Program-made: the position numbers and the translations under genes | Shown: positions 1 through 8,261 of the stretch, in pieces | How positions within the stretch are numbered: the stretch's first letter is position 1 | Layout: each line of letters starts with the position of its first letter | Origin: Bacillus sp. SD075 | GTDB lineage: Bacteria > Bacillota > Bacilli > Bacillales > DSM-1321 | Length of the DNA stretch: 40,341 bases | Assembly (NCBI RefSeq): GCF_017355165.1 | Contig: NZ_JADILK010000039.1 | Coordinates: 1-40,341, forward strand | Direction of reading: 5' to 3' | Notes under the pieces: model-generated | The model's input: the letters and a program-made list of their open reading frames with translations, nothing else | What the model was told of the DNA's origin: nothing | Database searches by the model: none

Positions 1-1
1 G

Positions 2-27
2 AGCTGCCTTTATGGCAGCTTTTTCTT
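2..27 (+). terminator. Rho-independent terminator of an upstream gene
   Basis: AGCTGCC and GGCAGCT form a 7-bp stem around a short loop, followed by a T-rich run. It would end a plus-strand gene lying before the window. Confidence 0.6.
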
Positions 28-110
28 CATGCAAATTAGGATATAATGGATGATGATTTGTTGAGTCAAAAATAGACTATGCCCCATTGGTTTTTACGTT
101 AATTAATAAT

Positions 111-166
111 AAAAGCAGACGGTACAGGGAGAATCATAGAGGATTCCCGCTGTACCGTCTGCTTTT
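111..166 (-). terminator. Terminator of the MDR oxidoreductase gene
   Basis: A 17-bp perfect inverted repeat (111-127 with 150-166) encloses a loop of about 22 nt. The arms end in AAAA/TTTT, so the hairpin works for the minus-strand gene ending at 195 and may act in both directions. Confidence 0.8.
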
Positions 167-194
167 AAATAGGCCTTTCAAATGTGCAATAATA

Positions 195-1190
195 TTACCA
201 ACTATTTTTCAAAACAATTTTTCCTATCGCCTTGCCTGACTCCATGTATTCATGGGCTTTTGAGACTTCATCAAACGTAAAAATATTCGGATCCAAAAGC
301 GGACGCAGCTTCTCTTCCTCAACCAACCTAGCGACCTTCTTTAAAATTTCCCCATAATGCTTATGCATGTCCTTGTTTAATATCTTCAACAACATAAAGG
401 TTACATGTAGAGAAAGTCCTTTTGAATGCACTGGTGAGAGGTCATGAGTCGAACGGGCAGCAATGGCTGCTACCGTTCCATGTACCGCGGCCGCCTCAAA
501 AGAGCGATCAAGGTTTTCTCCCCCTACCGTGTCAAACACAACGTCAAATCCTTTTCCATCCGTATATTTTTGTACATAGTCGTGAACGCTTTCTTCTCGG
601 TAATTAATAGGCACATCTGCACCAAGGCGCGTGCCTATTTCCAGCTTCTCCTGCGAAGAGGCGGTTGCATAGACTGTTGCGCCTCCCCATTTGGCCAGTT
701 GAATGGCAATGTGGCCAACACCGCCGGTGGCTGCATGGATCAGTATATCCTGTCCAGGGACAAGATTTGCCCGATTAAATAATGCTTCCCATGCGGTAAT
801 GGCAACTAAAGGTAAAGCCGCGGCTTCTTCCATCGTTAAATTTTTCGGTTTGTGAGCCAGTAAATCAGCATCTGCTAGCATATACTCTGCAAGTGCACCG
901 CCAGTTCCTTTAAAACCACCCGCGCATCCAAACACTTCATCGCCAACTTTAAACTCAGTTACACCTTCACCCACTAAAGATACCAAACCTGCAACATCCC
1001 CATGTAATACTGCCGGGAACTCAGGGGCAACGGCTGGAACTGCACCAGCACGGACTTTCGTATCAATAGGATTTACACTTGTAGCCTTGACTTGAATAAG
1101 TACATGTCCAGGTTTGAGTTCAGGTTTTGAAATCTCTTTAAATTGAAATACGGATGGTTCACCAAAAGATTGAATAATTTGTGATTTCAC
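195..1190 (-). CDS. Zinc-independent MDR oxidoreductase (quinone oxidoreductase-like)
   Basis: Medium-chain dehydrogenase/reductase of the quinone oxidoreductase subgroup, expected to reduce quinones or activated double bonds with NADPH in the cytosol. About 331 residues, normal for the family. An N-terminal GroES-like domain is followed by a Rossmann domain with the dinucleotide loop AATGGVGHIAIQLA near residues 153-166. The zinc-site cysteines and histidines of true alcohol dehydrogenases are absent. The reading frame opens at a GTG at 1199, but the AGGA there abuts that codon. The in-frame GTG at 1190 has AGGAG about seven bases upstream and is the better start. It is monocistronic with its own terminator. 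The exact substrate cannot be read from sequence. Confidence 0.88.
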   Translation of the reverse strand: MKSQIIQSFGEPSVFQFKEISKPELKPGHVLIQVKATSVNPIDTKVRAGAVPAVAPEFPAVLHGDVAGLVSLVGEGVTEFKVGDEVFGCAGGFKGTGGALAEYMLADADLLAHKPKNLTMEEAAALPLVAITAWEALFNRANLVPGQDILIHAATGGVGHIAIQLAKWGGATVYATASSQEKLEIGTRLGADVPINYREESVHDYVQKYTDGKGFDVVFDTVGGENLDRSFEAAAVHGTVAAIAARSTHDLSPVHSKGLSLHVTFMLLKILNKDMHKHYGEILKKVARLVEEEKLRPLLDPNIFTFDEVSKAHEYMESGKAIGKIVLKNSW

Positions 1191-1614
1191 TTTGGTCACT
1201 CCTATTTATTTTATGTGAAGATGCCTCTTCACCTATTCATGTTAAGGATGAATACACCGGGGACATTACCATCCGATTTTATTAGTAACATCTTTAATGA
1301 TGAATAGTATGAAAAGAGGGAATATTTAGTATTCTCTTGCAAAATCTATCATACTTTAAATAATATAAAATGAAAAGTACGCACATTTTTGTTGAATAGG
1401 ATAAAAGTTGTAACAATGTATTTCAGTTGATTCAGGATCTCATAATTATCTAATCTGCTTATTGGATCCCCCTCCATGGTTGTAGTTATTTTAGGTGATT
1501 TTCTTCTTCTTAGGCAGTTCTTCTTTTCTGGTCCTATAGGGACAGGTCAGTTCAATGAAGATAATATATAATTTGGATGAATGCACAAAGTTTTGATGAA
1601 AATGGAAAGGAAGC
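1191..1614. other. Intergenic region between divergent genes
   Basis: AT-rich and without a credible reading frame. It must hold the promoters of the minus-strand oxidoreductase and of the plus-strand acetyltransferase. An imperfect palindrome at 1314-1338 (AAGAGGGAATA, five-base centre, TATTCTCTT) lies about 125 bases upstream of the oxidoreductase and could be a regulator site. No -35/-10 pair stands out. Confidence 0.4.
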
Positions 1615-2067
1615 ATGAATATGACAGAAATGATACCACTGACATTGGAGAATGTGGAGCAATGTACCGAACTCTATATGAACGTTTTTAATAGTGAACC
1701 ATGGAATGAAAGATGGACATATGAAACAGCTAAAGAGAGACTTTCAGACTTATTGCATACGCCTAAATTTCTTGGGTTTTTATTTCATATTGATCACAAT
1801 CCAGTTGGTTTCATTGCTGGAAATAGTAAAGTGTCTTATCAAGGGGTAACTTATTATTTGGCAGAACTGTGTGTGAATAATGAAATGCAAGGTAAAGGGC
1901 ATGGCTCAAAAATGCTTCATTCTTTAGAAGATGAACTACAGAAAAGAGAGATTAAAAGTCTATATTTATTAACGGCTAACGACGGGCTTGCAGAAGCATT
2001 TTATCGGAAAAATGATTATGTTGTAAATGAAGATAGGGTGGTTATGAAGAAAAAATTATTCCCTTAA
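1615..2067 (+). CDS. GNAT family N-acetyltransferase
   Basis: A 150-residue single-domain acetyl-CoA-dependent acetyltransferase; the acceptor is unknown. The acetyl-CoA loop is visible as NEMQGKGHGSKML around residues 89-101, after a beta-strand with YLAELCV, which is the typical motif A arrangement. The C-terminal 'EAFYRKNDY' is the usual GNAT motif B. The ATG at 1615 follows GGAAAGGAAGC. A PepSY gene follows 70 bases later on the same strand. Confidence 0.88.
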   Translation: MNMTEMIPLTLENVEQCTELYMNVFNSEPWNERWTYETAKERLSDLLHTPKFLGFLFHIDHNPVGFIAGNSKVSYQGVTYYLAELCVNNEMQGKGHGSKMLHSLEDELQKREIKSLYLLTANDGLAEAFYRKNDYVVNEDRVVMKKKLFP

Positions 2068-2137
2068 TCTTAGTCCTAAGGAAAGGGAAAAGGCGAAAAA
2101 AATTGTTTTGAAAAGCAGTCAGAGGATGGGATGAACA

Positions 2138-2668
2138 ATGTCAAAATCTATAAAAATGTATCAGTTAAGCCGAAAAGTACATAAGTGGACTGGACTAATT
2201 TTATCCGTTTTTTTTATGTTCATCGCAGTCACAGGCCTCGTGCTAGTTTATATGATACCACTTGGAGTGGCTGATGAGTTAAGGACGGGGAAAGAAGTGG
2301 GTCCAGATCAAGCGATACCTATGGAGAAGGTCGTGTCCATTGCTACGTCTCAGGATCTTCCAGGTGTGGAATCGGTTGAAGATATATTCAGAATTGAATA
2401 TAGACCAAGTGCAAATGTGTATCAAGTGCGCTTTAATAACGGTCAAGGTGTTCAAATAGATGTGAGCACAGGAAAAGTGTTATCCACAAAACCGGATTAT
2501 TCGACTTTCCTCATTACTTTGCATGATGGATCGTTCTTTGGAGATTGGTATAGATACACTATCCTCACAATGACCGGTTTATCCTTAATCCTGCTGTCAT
2601 TTTCAGGGTATTATATGTTCGGGTATCCTCTCTATAAGCGTCTGATGGCGAAAAAAAAGCAATCTTAA
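2138..2668 (+). CDS. PepSY-associated transmembrane protein
   Basis: A 176-residue membrane protein with two predicted transmembrane helices, at about residues 17-42 and 138-162. Between them lies an extracytoplasmic PepSY-like domain of about 90 residues ('[22 protein letters not shown]' region). The '[15 protein letters not shown]' start is characteristic of the PepSY_TM family, whose members are often linked to iron or redox membrane processes. The exact role is unknown. The ATG at 2138 is preceded by GAGG with a long spacing of 12; the nearer ATG at 2131 is out of frame. The next gene, fosB, begins 14 bases after the stop, so the two may be co-transcribed. Confidence 0.82.
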   Translation: MSKSIKMYQLSRKVHKWTGLILSVFFMFIAVTGLVLVYMIPLGVADELRTGKEVGPDQAIPMEKVVSIATSQDLPGVESVEDIFRIEYRPSANVYQVRFNNGQGVQIDVSTGKVLSTKPDYSTFLITLHDGSFFGDWYRYTILTMTGLSLILLSFSGYYMFGYPLYKRLMAKKKQS

Positions 2669-2682
2669 TAGGAGGTGGTTAT

Positions 2683-3105
2683 GTGTCTATAAAAGGTTTG
2701 AATCATTTATTATTTTCAGTTTCGAACTTAGAGAGTTCCATAGAATTTTATCAAAATGTTTTTGATGCGAAATTATTAGTTAAAGGCAGAACCACAGCTT
2801 ATTTTGATTTGAATGGAATGTGGATTGCCCTGAATGCAGAAAGGGATATCCCCCGTAATGAAATAAGCCAATCATACACACATATAGCATTTTCCATAGA
2901 AGAAGCTGACTTTATGAACATGTACGGAAAACTAATGGAACTGAATGTAAACATCCTGTCAGGCCGTCCAAGAGATGCAAAAGATAAGAAGTCCATTTAT
3001 TTCACTGATCCAGATGGTCATAAGTTTGAGTTCCATACAGGTTCTTTACAAAATAGAATAGATTACTACAAACAAGAAAAAACACATATGGAGTTTTTCG
3101 ACTAA
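2683..3105 (+). CDS. fosB: Metallothiol transferase FosB (fosfomycin resistance)
   Basis: Cytosolic VOC-fold enzyme that inactivates fosfomycin by opening its epoxide with bacillithiol or cysteine, using a divalent metal. The 140 residues match the size of Bacillus FosB. All three metal ligands are in place: His8 ([10 protein letters not shown]), His67 (SYTHIAFS) and Glu116 (GHKFEFHTG). The fingerprint [12 protein letters not shown] and the C-terminal YYKQEKTHM are typical of FosB rather than FosA. The start is GTG at 2683, six bases after a perfect AGGAGGT; the ATG two bases earlier runs into a stop after three codons. It lies between the PepSY gene and the racemase gene, probably in one transcript. 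It is a natural chromosomal gene in many bacilli, and no mobile element flanks it. Confidence 0.93.
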   Translation: MSIKGLNHLLFSVSNLESSIEFYQNVFDAKLLVKGRTTAYFDLNGMWIALNAERDIPRNEISQSYTHIAFSIEEADFMNMYGKLMELNVNILSGRPRDAKDKKSIYFTDPDGHKFEFHTGSLQNRIDYYKQEKTHMEFFD

Positions 3106-3141
3106 TGAGTAAGCTACTTTCAAATGAAAAGGGGAATATTC

Positions 3142-3834
3142 ATGAAAACCATCGGCCTTATTGGCGGAATGAGCTGGGAGTCATCGTTAGAATATTATCG
3201 ACTCATTAACGAAGAAGTAAAAGCAAAATTGGGAGGTTTGCATTCAGCCAAGTGCATTTTATATAGTGTCGATTTTCAAGAAATCGAACGCTATCAAGCT
3301 AACGGAGATTGGGAAAGCTCTGGAAAGTTATTAGGCGATGTAGCTCTGTCTTTGGAAAAGGCAGGTGCCGAAATGATTGTAATTTGTACGAATACGATGC
3401 ATAAAGTGATTGGATATATTGAAGAAAAAGTCAGTTTGCCGATTTTACACATTGCTGATTCAACAGCTAACCAAATTCAAAAGTCCAAAATCAGTACGGT
3501 TGGTTTACTTGGCACTAAATATACGATGGAGCAAGACTTTTATAAAAAACGAATGGAGTCCAAGGGTATCAAGGTTTTAATACCAAATGATGAGGATAGA
3601 AAAGTCATCAATAAAGTAATGTATGAAGAATTATGTTTAGGGGAAATTCAACCATCATCAAGGGATTATTACAAAAAGGTTATCAAGGGGTTAGTTGACG
3701 GTGGAGCTGAAGGAATAATATTAGGGTGCACAGAAATTGGATTATTAGTAAAACCAGAGGATTCAGAAGTGCCATTATTTGATACGGCTGTAATCCATGC
3801 CATTGAAACGGTTAATATGGCATTAGAAAAATGA
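3142..3834 (+). CDS. Aspartate/glutamate racemase family protein
   Basis: PLP-independent two-cysteine racemase family. About 230 residues, with the opening motif TIGLIGGMSWESS and both catalytic cysteine motifs present: CTNTMH (Cys82) and GCTEIGLL (Cys196). This signature is that of the aspartate racemase / YgeA branch, which converts L- and D-amino acids in the cytosol. The frame is open from an ATG at 3124, but AAAAGGGG lies between that ATG and the one at 3142, so 3142 is preferred. It sits 36 bases after fosB and is followed by a terminator. Substrate preference (Asp, Glu or another amino acid) is undetermined. Confidence 0.9.
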   Translation: MKTIGLIGGMSWESSLEYYRLINEEVKAKLGGLHSAKCILYSVDFQEIERYQANGDWESSGKLLGDVALSLEKAGAEMIVICTNTMHKVIGYIEEKVSLPILHIADSTANQIQKSKISTVGLLGTKYTMEQDFYKKRMESKGIKVLIPNDEDRKVINKVMYEELCLGEIQPSSRDYYKKVIKGLVDGGAEGIILGCTEIGLLVKPEDSEVPLFDTAVIHAIETVNMALEK

Positions 3835-3864
3835 ATGGACTGGACATGGTGCTTCAATAAAAGG

Positions 3865-3887
3865 GGTTGCTGCGGCAGCCTTTTTTT
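3865..3887 (+). terminator. Terminator after the racemase gene
   Basis: GGTTGC and GCAGCC pair (one G-U) around a TGCG loop and run into seven T residues. It closes the PepSY-fosB-racemase group. Confidence 0.8.
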
Positions 3888-4000
3888 GTGGAGATGGAGG
3901 GCAGGATCATTTAATAGTGGGTAGGCTGATTGAAAAAAATGAATAAACGATCATATAAGGTCAATTCTATATACAAGAATGATAAAAAGGAGATTACAAC

Positions 4001-4228
4001 GTGAAGCCATATGAAATAAAAAATATGATTATTGATGACGAGTTTGATGGTGAAGAATCGGTTACAGCTGATTTTACTCACAATTATAAGGAGTATAGCA
4101 TTACTTTAAAAAAAGCAGATCTTGAAATAATTAATACATGGGTTTTGGAGGATGGTTCATCTCTTCCAGCAAATTTATCAGGTACTATCATTGAATCGAT
4201 AAGGGAGGATATTAAAAAGAGAATCTAG
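4001..4228 (+). CDS. Small hypothetical protein (75 aa)
   Basis: I do not recognise a family. The product is 75 residues, hydrophilic and mixed-charge with an acidic first half (IIDDEFDGEESV). It has no signal peptide or membrane segment, and a predicted beta-rich middle (ADFTHNYKEYSITLKK) is followed by an amphipathic C-terminal helix. The start is GTG at 4001, eight bases after AAAAAGGAG. A terminator hairpin begins inside its stop codon, so it is a single-gene unit. The good ribosome binding site and terminator suggest it is a real gene. Confidence 0.65.
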   Translation: MKPYEIKNMIIDDEFDGEESVTADFTHNYKEYSITLKKADLEIINTWVLEDGSSLPANLSGTIIESIREDIKKRI

Positions 4229-4250
4229 TCATTTGTACTAGATTTTTTTT
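4222..4250 (+). terminator. Terminator of the 75-aa gene
   Basis: AATCTAGT and ACTAGATT form an 8-bp stem around a 7-base loop, followed by eight T residues. Confidence 0.8.
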
Positions 4251-4420
4251 GATCATCTCCTTAATGGAAGAAAAGTTTAGCCTTGTGTAAATTGGAGATA
4301 AAAAAGATAATGAGGTAGGAATAAAGATGGCAAAACAAAGAAGGTTAGTTTTGTGAATGAATAAAATATTGAAATTGTCAGAAAATAATGTAAAATGAGA
4401 TTAACAACTTAACTAAATAC

Positions 4421-4542
4421 CTAATGCCTATTCATTAGCTATTAAAAAATAACCTTTTTTAATAACAACTGATGGACCAGATGGCTATCTTAAACAATTA
4501 CTATCATTTAGTGATAGTGATGTTTAAGGTAGCCATTTTTTT
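4421..4542 (+). promoter_or_regulatory. Tandem-hairpin leader ending in a strong terminator-like hairpin
   Basis: Three consecutive inverted repeats lie here: CTAATG/CATTAG (4421-4438), TTAAAAAA/TTTTTTAA (4442-4462), and a long bipartite hairpin at about 4480-4536. The last has an outer 15-bp arm pair (ATGGCTATCTTAAAC with GTTTAAGGTAGCCAT, one G-U), an inner ACTATCA/TGATAGT stem, and a run of T residues after it. It may be the terminator of a transcript starting upstream, or an attenuator ahead of the MFS gene. I do not recognise a known riboswitch class. Confidence 0.5.
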
Positions 4543-4547
4543 GCGAT

Positions 4548-4563
4548 TATGTAAGCGCTTAAT
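4548..4563 (+). promoter_or_regulatory. Candidate cre site (CcpA) upstream of the MFS gene
   Basis: TATGTAAGCGCTTAAT fits the CcpA consensus WWTGNAARCGNWWWCA at 14 of 16 positions, missing only the last CA. It suggests carbon catabolite control of the transporter gene 320 bases downstream. Confidence 0.5.
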
Positions 4564-4884
4564 AAGGGTTTGGTTGAAAACTTAGTGAGTTGCGCAATTA
4601 GGAGGTATTTATCAGGATTTAATCTTAGTTAAAGGAGGTATATGGCGTTAACGTCTAGATCAAAAGACAACGCATTAGTGGGACTTATCTACTTTAAACC
4701 AATTAAAGGGTAAAAGGAGGAAAGGTGATTTATCTTGAATTCAAGAAAGTAGTTATGGCTTATGGCTTTTATTTAGACCAAATAAATTGCTGTGTCCATG
4801 GTTTTGCATAAGTTTTACTAAGCAATCTCACTTTAGTGGCTATGACTTTCATTAATAATAAGTATTGAAAGGGGATGTTCTATA

Positions 4885-6144
4885 ATGGGGAAAACTCAAA
4901 CGAACCAAACATGGGTTATTGTGTTCATCGCTTGTTTTCTGGGCCTCATGGTGGATGGAATGGACATACAGTTTCTAGCATTAACTCTTCCTAGTTTAAT
5001 GGATGAATTCCAAATTACTAAAGCTACTGCAGGAATCATCAGTACATGGTCCTTAATAGGTATGGCAACTGGCGGAGTTGTAGGTGGCTGGTTATCTGAC
5101 CGATACGGTAGGGTAAGAATGGCAACCTATATGATGGTTATTTTTTCTGTTGGTACAGCTTTGCTTGGCTTTGTGCAAACATATGAGCAATTTTTAGTCA
5201 TTCGTTTTATAGGTGCTATAGGGATAGGAGCGGAATACTCTATAGTCACGATGCTTATGGCAGAATATGTACCAACAAAAAGACGAACGACTATCTTGGG
5301 GTCATTACAAGCAGCTTATTCAGTAGGATACCTAGTGGCAGCCTTATTGGCAGGTGCAATCTTGCCGGATTACGGATGGCGGCCTCTTTATTTTTTATCC
5401 ATTTTCCCTGTAATTCTGGCGATTTATATCAGGCGCAATATACCAGAACCTAAAAGCTGGGTAGATGCAAAAATACAACCTAAAAAAGCAAAGAAAAATG
5501 AATTATTTACGATTTTCAAAGATCCAAAATTAAGAACAATTTTCCTCTTCTGGATTATTACATCCACCTTTTTGCAATTTGGTTTTTATGGTGTAGGAAC
5601 ATGGTTGCCGACGTATATTGTAGATGAATTAGGTTTCGATTTTAAAAAGATGACAGGGTACCTTGTAGGAACCTATACAGCATTGATTCTCGGAAAGGTT
5701 CTTGCAGGTTGGTTAGCAGATATAATTGGTCGTCGTACAGTGTATGTAATTGGTGGTTTATCCACTGCAATTTACTTACCAATACTTATCGTATACCAAA
5801 CACCAGCCAATATTATTATTTTACTTACCATATTTGGATTTCTCTATGGTGCACCATATGGGGTTAATGGTACGTATATGAGTGAAAGTTTCCCCACACA
5901 TATTCGTGGTACAGCTGTAGGAGTATCCTATAACATCGGGCGATTTGGTGCAGCGATAGCACCTGTTACCATTGGAATTATCGCGGAATCCCATTCTATC
6001 GGATTTGGCCTGGCCATCCTTGGTATAGCCTATGCTTTAGCCGGAATTATTCCTGCATTATTTATCAAAGAAAAAATGTATGATCCATTTGAAAATAAAT
6101 CTAAGGGGCAGATCGATAGCGATTCAGGCAATCATTCGGCGTAA
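4885..6144 (+). CDS. MFS transporter, aromatic acid:H+ symporter type
   Basis: A 419-residue protein with twelve predicted transmembrane helices. The signature DGMDIQFLALTLPSL in helix 1 corresponds to the DGxD motif of the aromatic-acid/H+ symporter family (PcaK/BenK type). The loop 2-3 motif GGWLSDRYGRVRM and the equivalent loop 8-9 motif AGWLADIIGRRTV are the MFS hallmarks. It should import an organic or aromatic acid with protons. No catabolic gene lies beside it, so the substrate cannot be inferred from context. The ATG at 4885 follows AAAGGGGATG. A cre site upstream suggests glucose repression, and a terminator follows 70 bases after the stop. Confidence 0.85.
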   Translation: MGKTQTNQTWVIVFIACFLGLMVDGMDIQFLALTLPSLMDEFQITKATAGIISTWSLIGMATGGVVGGWLSDRYGRVRMATYMMVIFSVGTALLGFVQTYEQFLVIRFIGAIGIGAEYSIVTMLMAEYVPTKRRTTILGSLQAAYSVGYLVAALLAGAILPDYGWRPLYFLSIFPVILAIYIRRNIPEPKSWVDAKIQPKKAKKNELFTIFKDPKLRTIFLFWIITSTFLQFGFYGVGTWLPTYIVDELGFDFKKMTGYLVGTYTALILGKVLAGWLADIIGRRTVYVIGGLSTAIYLPILIVYQTPANIIILLTIFGFLYGAPYGVNGTYMSESFPTHIRGTAVGVSYNIGRFGAAIAPVTIGIIAESHSIGFGLAILGIAYALAGIIPALFIKEKMYDPFENKSKGQIDSDSGNHSA

Positions 6145-6213
6145 CTAATTTTAAAGCGTATAATGAAAAAATATATGTTATCAAATCCCATTAAATAAAT
6201 AAGGTAAAAGTGC

Positions 6214-6245
6214 AAAAAGGAGTTGCAGCTGCAGCTCCTTTTTTC
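6214..6245 (+). terminator. Terminator of the MFS gene
   Basis: AAAAAGGAGTTGCAG pairs with CTGCAGCTCCTTTTT (one G-U), giving a GC-rich stem with a run of T residues. Confidence 0.75.
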
Positions 6246-6375
6246 TAATGCAATAAATGGTGGGGATAGTTGAATGAAGAAAAGTGGAATGTTTATCCAA
6301 ATGATGGTATTTTAAGTTGAAGTATGCTTGTTGATTCGATTTAAGTATGAACGACTTTCAGAGAGGGATGGGACA

Positions 6376-6795
6376 ATGGGAAGTAAATGGCCAAATGAAA
6401 TGAAAGTAGCGCAAATTCGGTTTGCACGTCCTACTGATCAACTAAAAAAGGTTGTAAACTTCTATTGTGAAGGGGTAGGTTTGAAAAAAATCGGTTCTTT
6501 TGAAGGGCATGAGGGATATGACGGCATCATGATAGGGCTTCCTCATTCCAGCTATCATTTAGAGTTCACTCAACATAAGGAGGGCAGTCCTTGTCCTGCC
6601 CCATCAAAAGATAATCTGCTAGTCTTTTATATTCCTGAAGGTAAAACCATTGAAGAAATTACAAATAGATTGAAAGGTATGGGGTATGGACCGGTTTCTC
6701 CGGAAAATCCATATTGGGAAAAATCGGGTGTTACTTTTGAAGATCCGGATGGTTGGAGAGTAGTTTTAATGAATTCGCCTGGAATAGGAAATTAA
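6376..6795 (+). CDS. VOC family protein (YycE-like glyoxalase fold)
   Basis: About 139 residues of the vicinal-oxygen-chelate fold, with two beta-alpha-beta-beta-beta modules. The first begins KVAQIRFARPTDQLKKVVNFY; the second contains the typical TFEDPDGWRVVLMN end. The sequence resembles B. subtilis YycE, a VOC protein without an assigned reaction. Candidate metal ligands are Glu and His in the YHLEFTQH strand and the module ends. The frame is open from 6328, but GAGAGGG eight bases before the ATG at 6376 makes that the likely start. It ends just before a bidirectional terminator shared with the convergent SDR gene. Confidence 0.82.
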   Translation: MGSKWPNEMKVAQIRFARPTDQLKKVVNFYCEGVGLKKIGSFEGHEGYDGIMIGLPHSSYHLEFTQHKEGSPCPAPSKDNLLVFYIPEGKTIEEITNRLKGMGYGPVSPENPYWEKSGVTFEDPDGWRVVLMNSPGIGN

Positions 6796-6820
6796 ATTTT
6801 TAATCAGCAATGGAAATGAA

Positions 6821-6855
6821 AACGACCGAAAAGCATCATGCTTTTCGGTCGTTTT
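6821..6855. terminator. Bidirectional terminator between convergent genes
   Basis: AACGACCGAAAAGCAT pairs with ATGCTTTTCGGTCGTT, leaving T-rich ends on both strands. It serves the VOC gene and the SDR gene. Confidence 0.85.
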
Positions 6856-6859
6856 GGAT

Positions 6860-7726
6860 TTATGAAGACATCGTGATCCCGCCATTGATGTGAATGCACT
6901 GTCCCGTTATATAGGCACCTTCATCAGAAGCTAGCAGCACATAGGCGCCTGCATGATCTGTCGGCTGCCCAGGGCGGCCAAGTGGTGCCTCGGTACCGAA
7001 TTCGGCAACGGATTGTTCGTCGAATGTCGCCGGGATGAGTGGCGTCCAAATCGGCCCTGGTGCCACCATATTGACCCGAATCCCTTTTTTAGCCACATTC
7101 TGTGCAAGGCTGCGTGTGAAGCCGACGATTGCCCCTTTTGTCGCCGTATAATCCATCAGTGTTGCATGTCCTCTGTACGGGTTGATTGAGGTTGTGTTGA
7201 TGACCGCATTGCCTTGTTTCATATGAGGAACTGCGTGCTTGCTCATGTAAAATACTGAATATATATTGGTGCGGAACGTTTTATCCCATTGCTCGTCCGT
7301 GATATCCTCAATGTTTTCCGTCGGGAATTGCACTGCTGCATTATTGACGAGGATGTCCAGCTTTCCGAACTTGTCCAGCGTCTTCGTAATCAATTCCTTA
7401 CAATTCGCTTCAACGGAAACATCACTTGGAAGCAGGAGGCAGCGAACGCCTTCCGCTTCAATCATCTGCTTTGTTTCTTCGGCATCACTGTGCTCATCTA
7501 AATAATTCACAACCACATGGGCGCCTTCCTTTGCATAAGCAATGGCAACTGCACGTCCGATGCCGCTATCTCCGCCTGTAATCAAGGCAACGCGGTCCTT
7601 TAACTTACCGCTTCCTACGTAATCCTTTGGCTGAATCGGGAGTGGATTCATCTCTGATTCAATGCCAGGCTGTCTTTCCTGTGTTTGTCCGGGCTGTCCA
7701 TTTTTTTGCTGTTCATATATATTCAA
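6860..7726 (-). CDS. SDR family oxidoreductase, general-stress type (YdaD/YhdF-like)
   Basis: A 288-residue classical/extended-N short-chain dehydrogenase. About 40 polar residues precede the Rossmann motif TGGDSGIGRAV (50-60). NNAA is at 128-131 and the catalytic Ser180, Tyr193 and Lys197 (YTATKGA) are all present. The long Gln/Pro-rich N-terminus is typical of the Bacillus stress paralogues YdaD (Gsp39) and YhdF. An NAD(P)H-dependent alcohol or aldehyde reaction is expected, with unknown substrate. Translation starts at TTG 7726 with GGAGGAG about nine bases upstream. A SigB-like promoter lies some 40 bases before the start, in line with regulation of the relatives. Confidence 0.9.
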   Translation of the reverse strand: MNIYEQQKNGQPGQTQERQPGIESEMNPLPIQPKDYVGSGKLKDRVALITGGDSGIGRAVAIAYAKEGAHVVVNYLDEHSDAEETKQMIEAEGVRCLLLPSDVSVEANCKELITKTLDKFGKLDILVNNAAVQFPTENIEDITDEQWDKTFRTNIYSVFYMSKHAVPHMKQGNAVINTTSINPYRGHATLMDYTATKGAIVGFTRSLAQNVAKKGIRVNMVAPGPIWTPLIPATFDEQSVAEFGTEAPLGRPGQPTDHAGAYVLLASDEGAYITGQCIHINGGITMSS

Positions 7727-7766
7727 AGAAAATCTCCTCCTCTTAAACTATTGATCTAGTCATACT

Positions 7767-7792
7767 TTAGCCTTAAAAAAGTACAGTTAAAC
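7767..7792 (-). promoter_or_regulatory. Candidate SigB promoter of the SDR gene
   Basis: Read on the minus strand, GTTTAA (7792-7787) and GGCTAA (7772-7767) are 14 bases apart. This is close to the general-stress SigB consensus GTTTAA-N12-15-GGGTAT, with the -10 box matching four of six positions. The start of translation lies about 40 bases downstream. Confidence 0.4.
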
Positions 7793-8261
7793 ATCTGACT
7801 CCTTTTGCGAACGATTACAACCATATCGAAGCAATTCAGTATGGAAGGAATTATGATGTTCAAAGTTGAATGGCATTCCAATAAAACGTTCAGAGGTGTT
7901 AATGTGAATTCGGTAGAAACAATACAAGCATGAACCAATAAAGAACAGTGGGTAGAAGCCTTTCCTTTTAAAAAATATAGGGAACTACTCCTCTTACTTA
8001 CGGGAATATCTTGGTAGCGAAATTGATGCATATAGAACATTTGATGATATGGAGGAGGAGGGAAACGATGATTGCAGGAGTAGATGTCGGGGATAGTAAT
8101 CATGTACAGCCATGTTTTTAAATCCAACCATAGCTTTTAAGAGCCTGGCTAAAAAGAATGATATACAAATAAAGGGAAAAGGCATTTTGGTATCGTATAA
8201 AGCATAGTATAAATCGTTTTTATTAATAACGTTAGCCATATCATTAATGGGAGTGAAGATC
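7793..8261. other. Intergenic stretch with possible short coding remnants
   Basis: No complete gene is seen. On the plus strand one frame at about 7952-8096 reads as a protein-like tail (LREYLGSEIDAYRTFDDMEE) but has no start codon and is preceded by a stop. It vaguely recalls small YqzL-like Bacillus peptides and may be a remnant. The region just upstream of 8262 must hold the promoter of the phosphotransferase gene. Confidence 0.25.

Larger units (their letters stand above)
4251..4884. other. Long non-coding stretch before the MFS gene
   Basis: Apart from the hairpins and the cre site it holds two short plus-strand frames: 4642-4713 (23 codons, ATG three bases after AGGAGG) and 4725-4811 (28 codons, GTG four bases after AAAGGAGG). 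The spacings are short and the peptides (first MALTSRSKDN, second MIYLEFKKVV) match nothing I know. They may be leader peptides, remnants or chance. Confidence 0.35.

Noticed and set aside
422..782. Open plus-strand frames inside the MDR oxidoreductase gene
   Set aside because: They lie entirely opposite a well-conserved gene, have no ribosome binding site and encode low-complexity mixed sequence.
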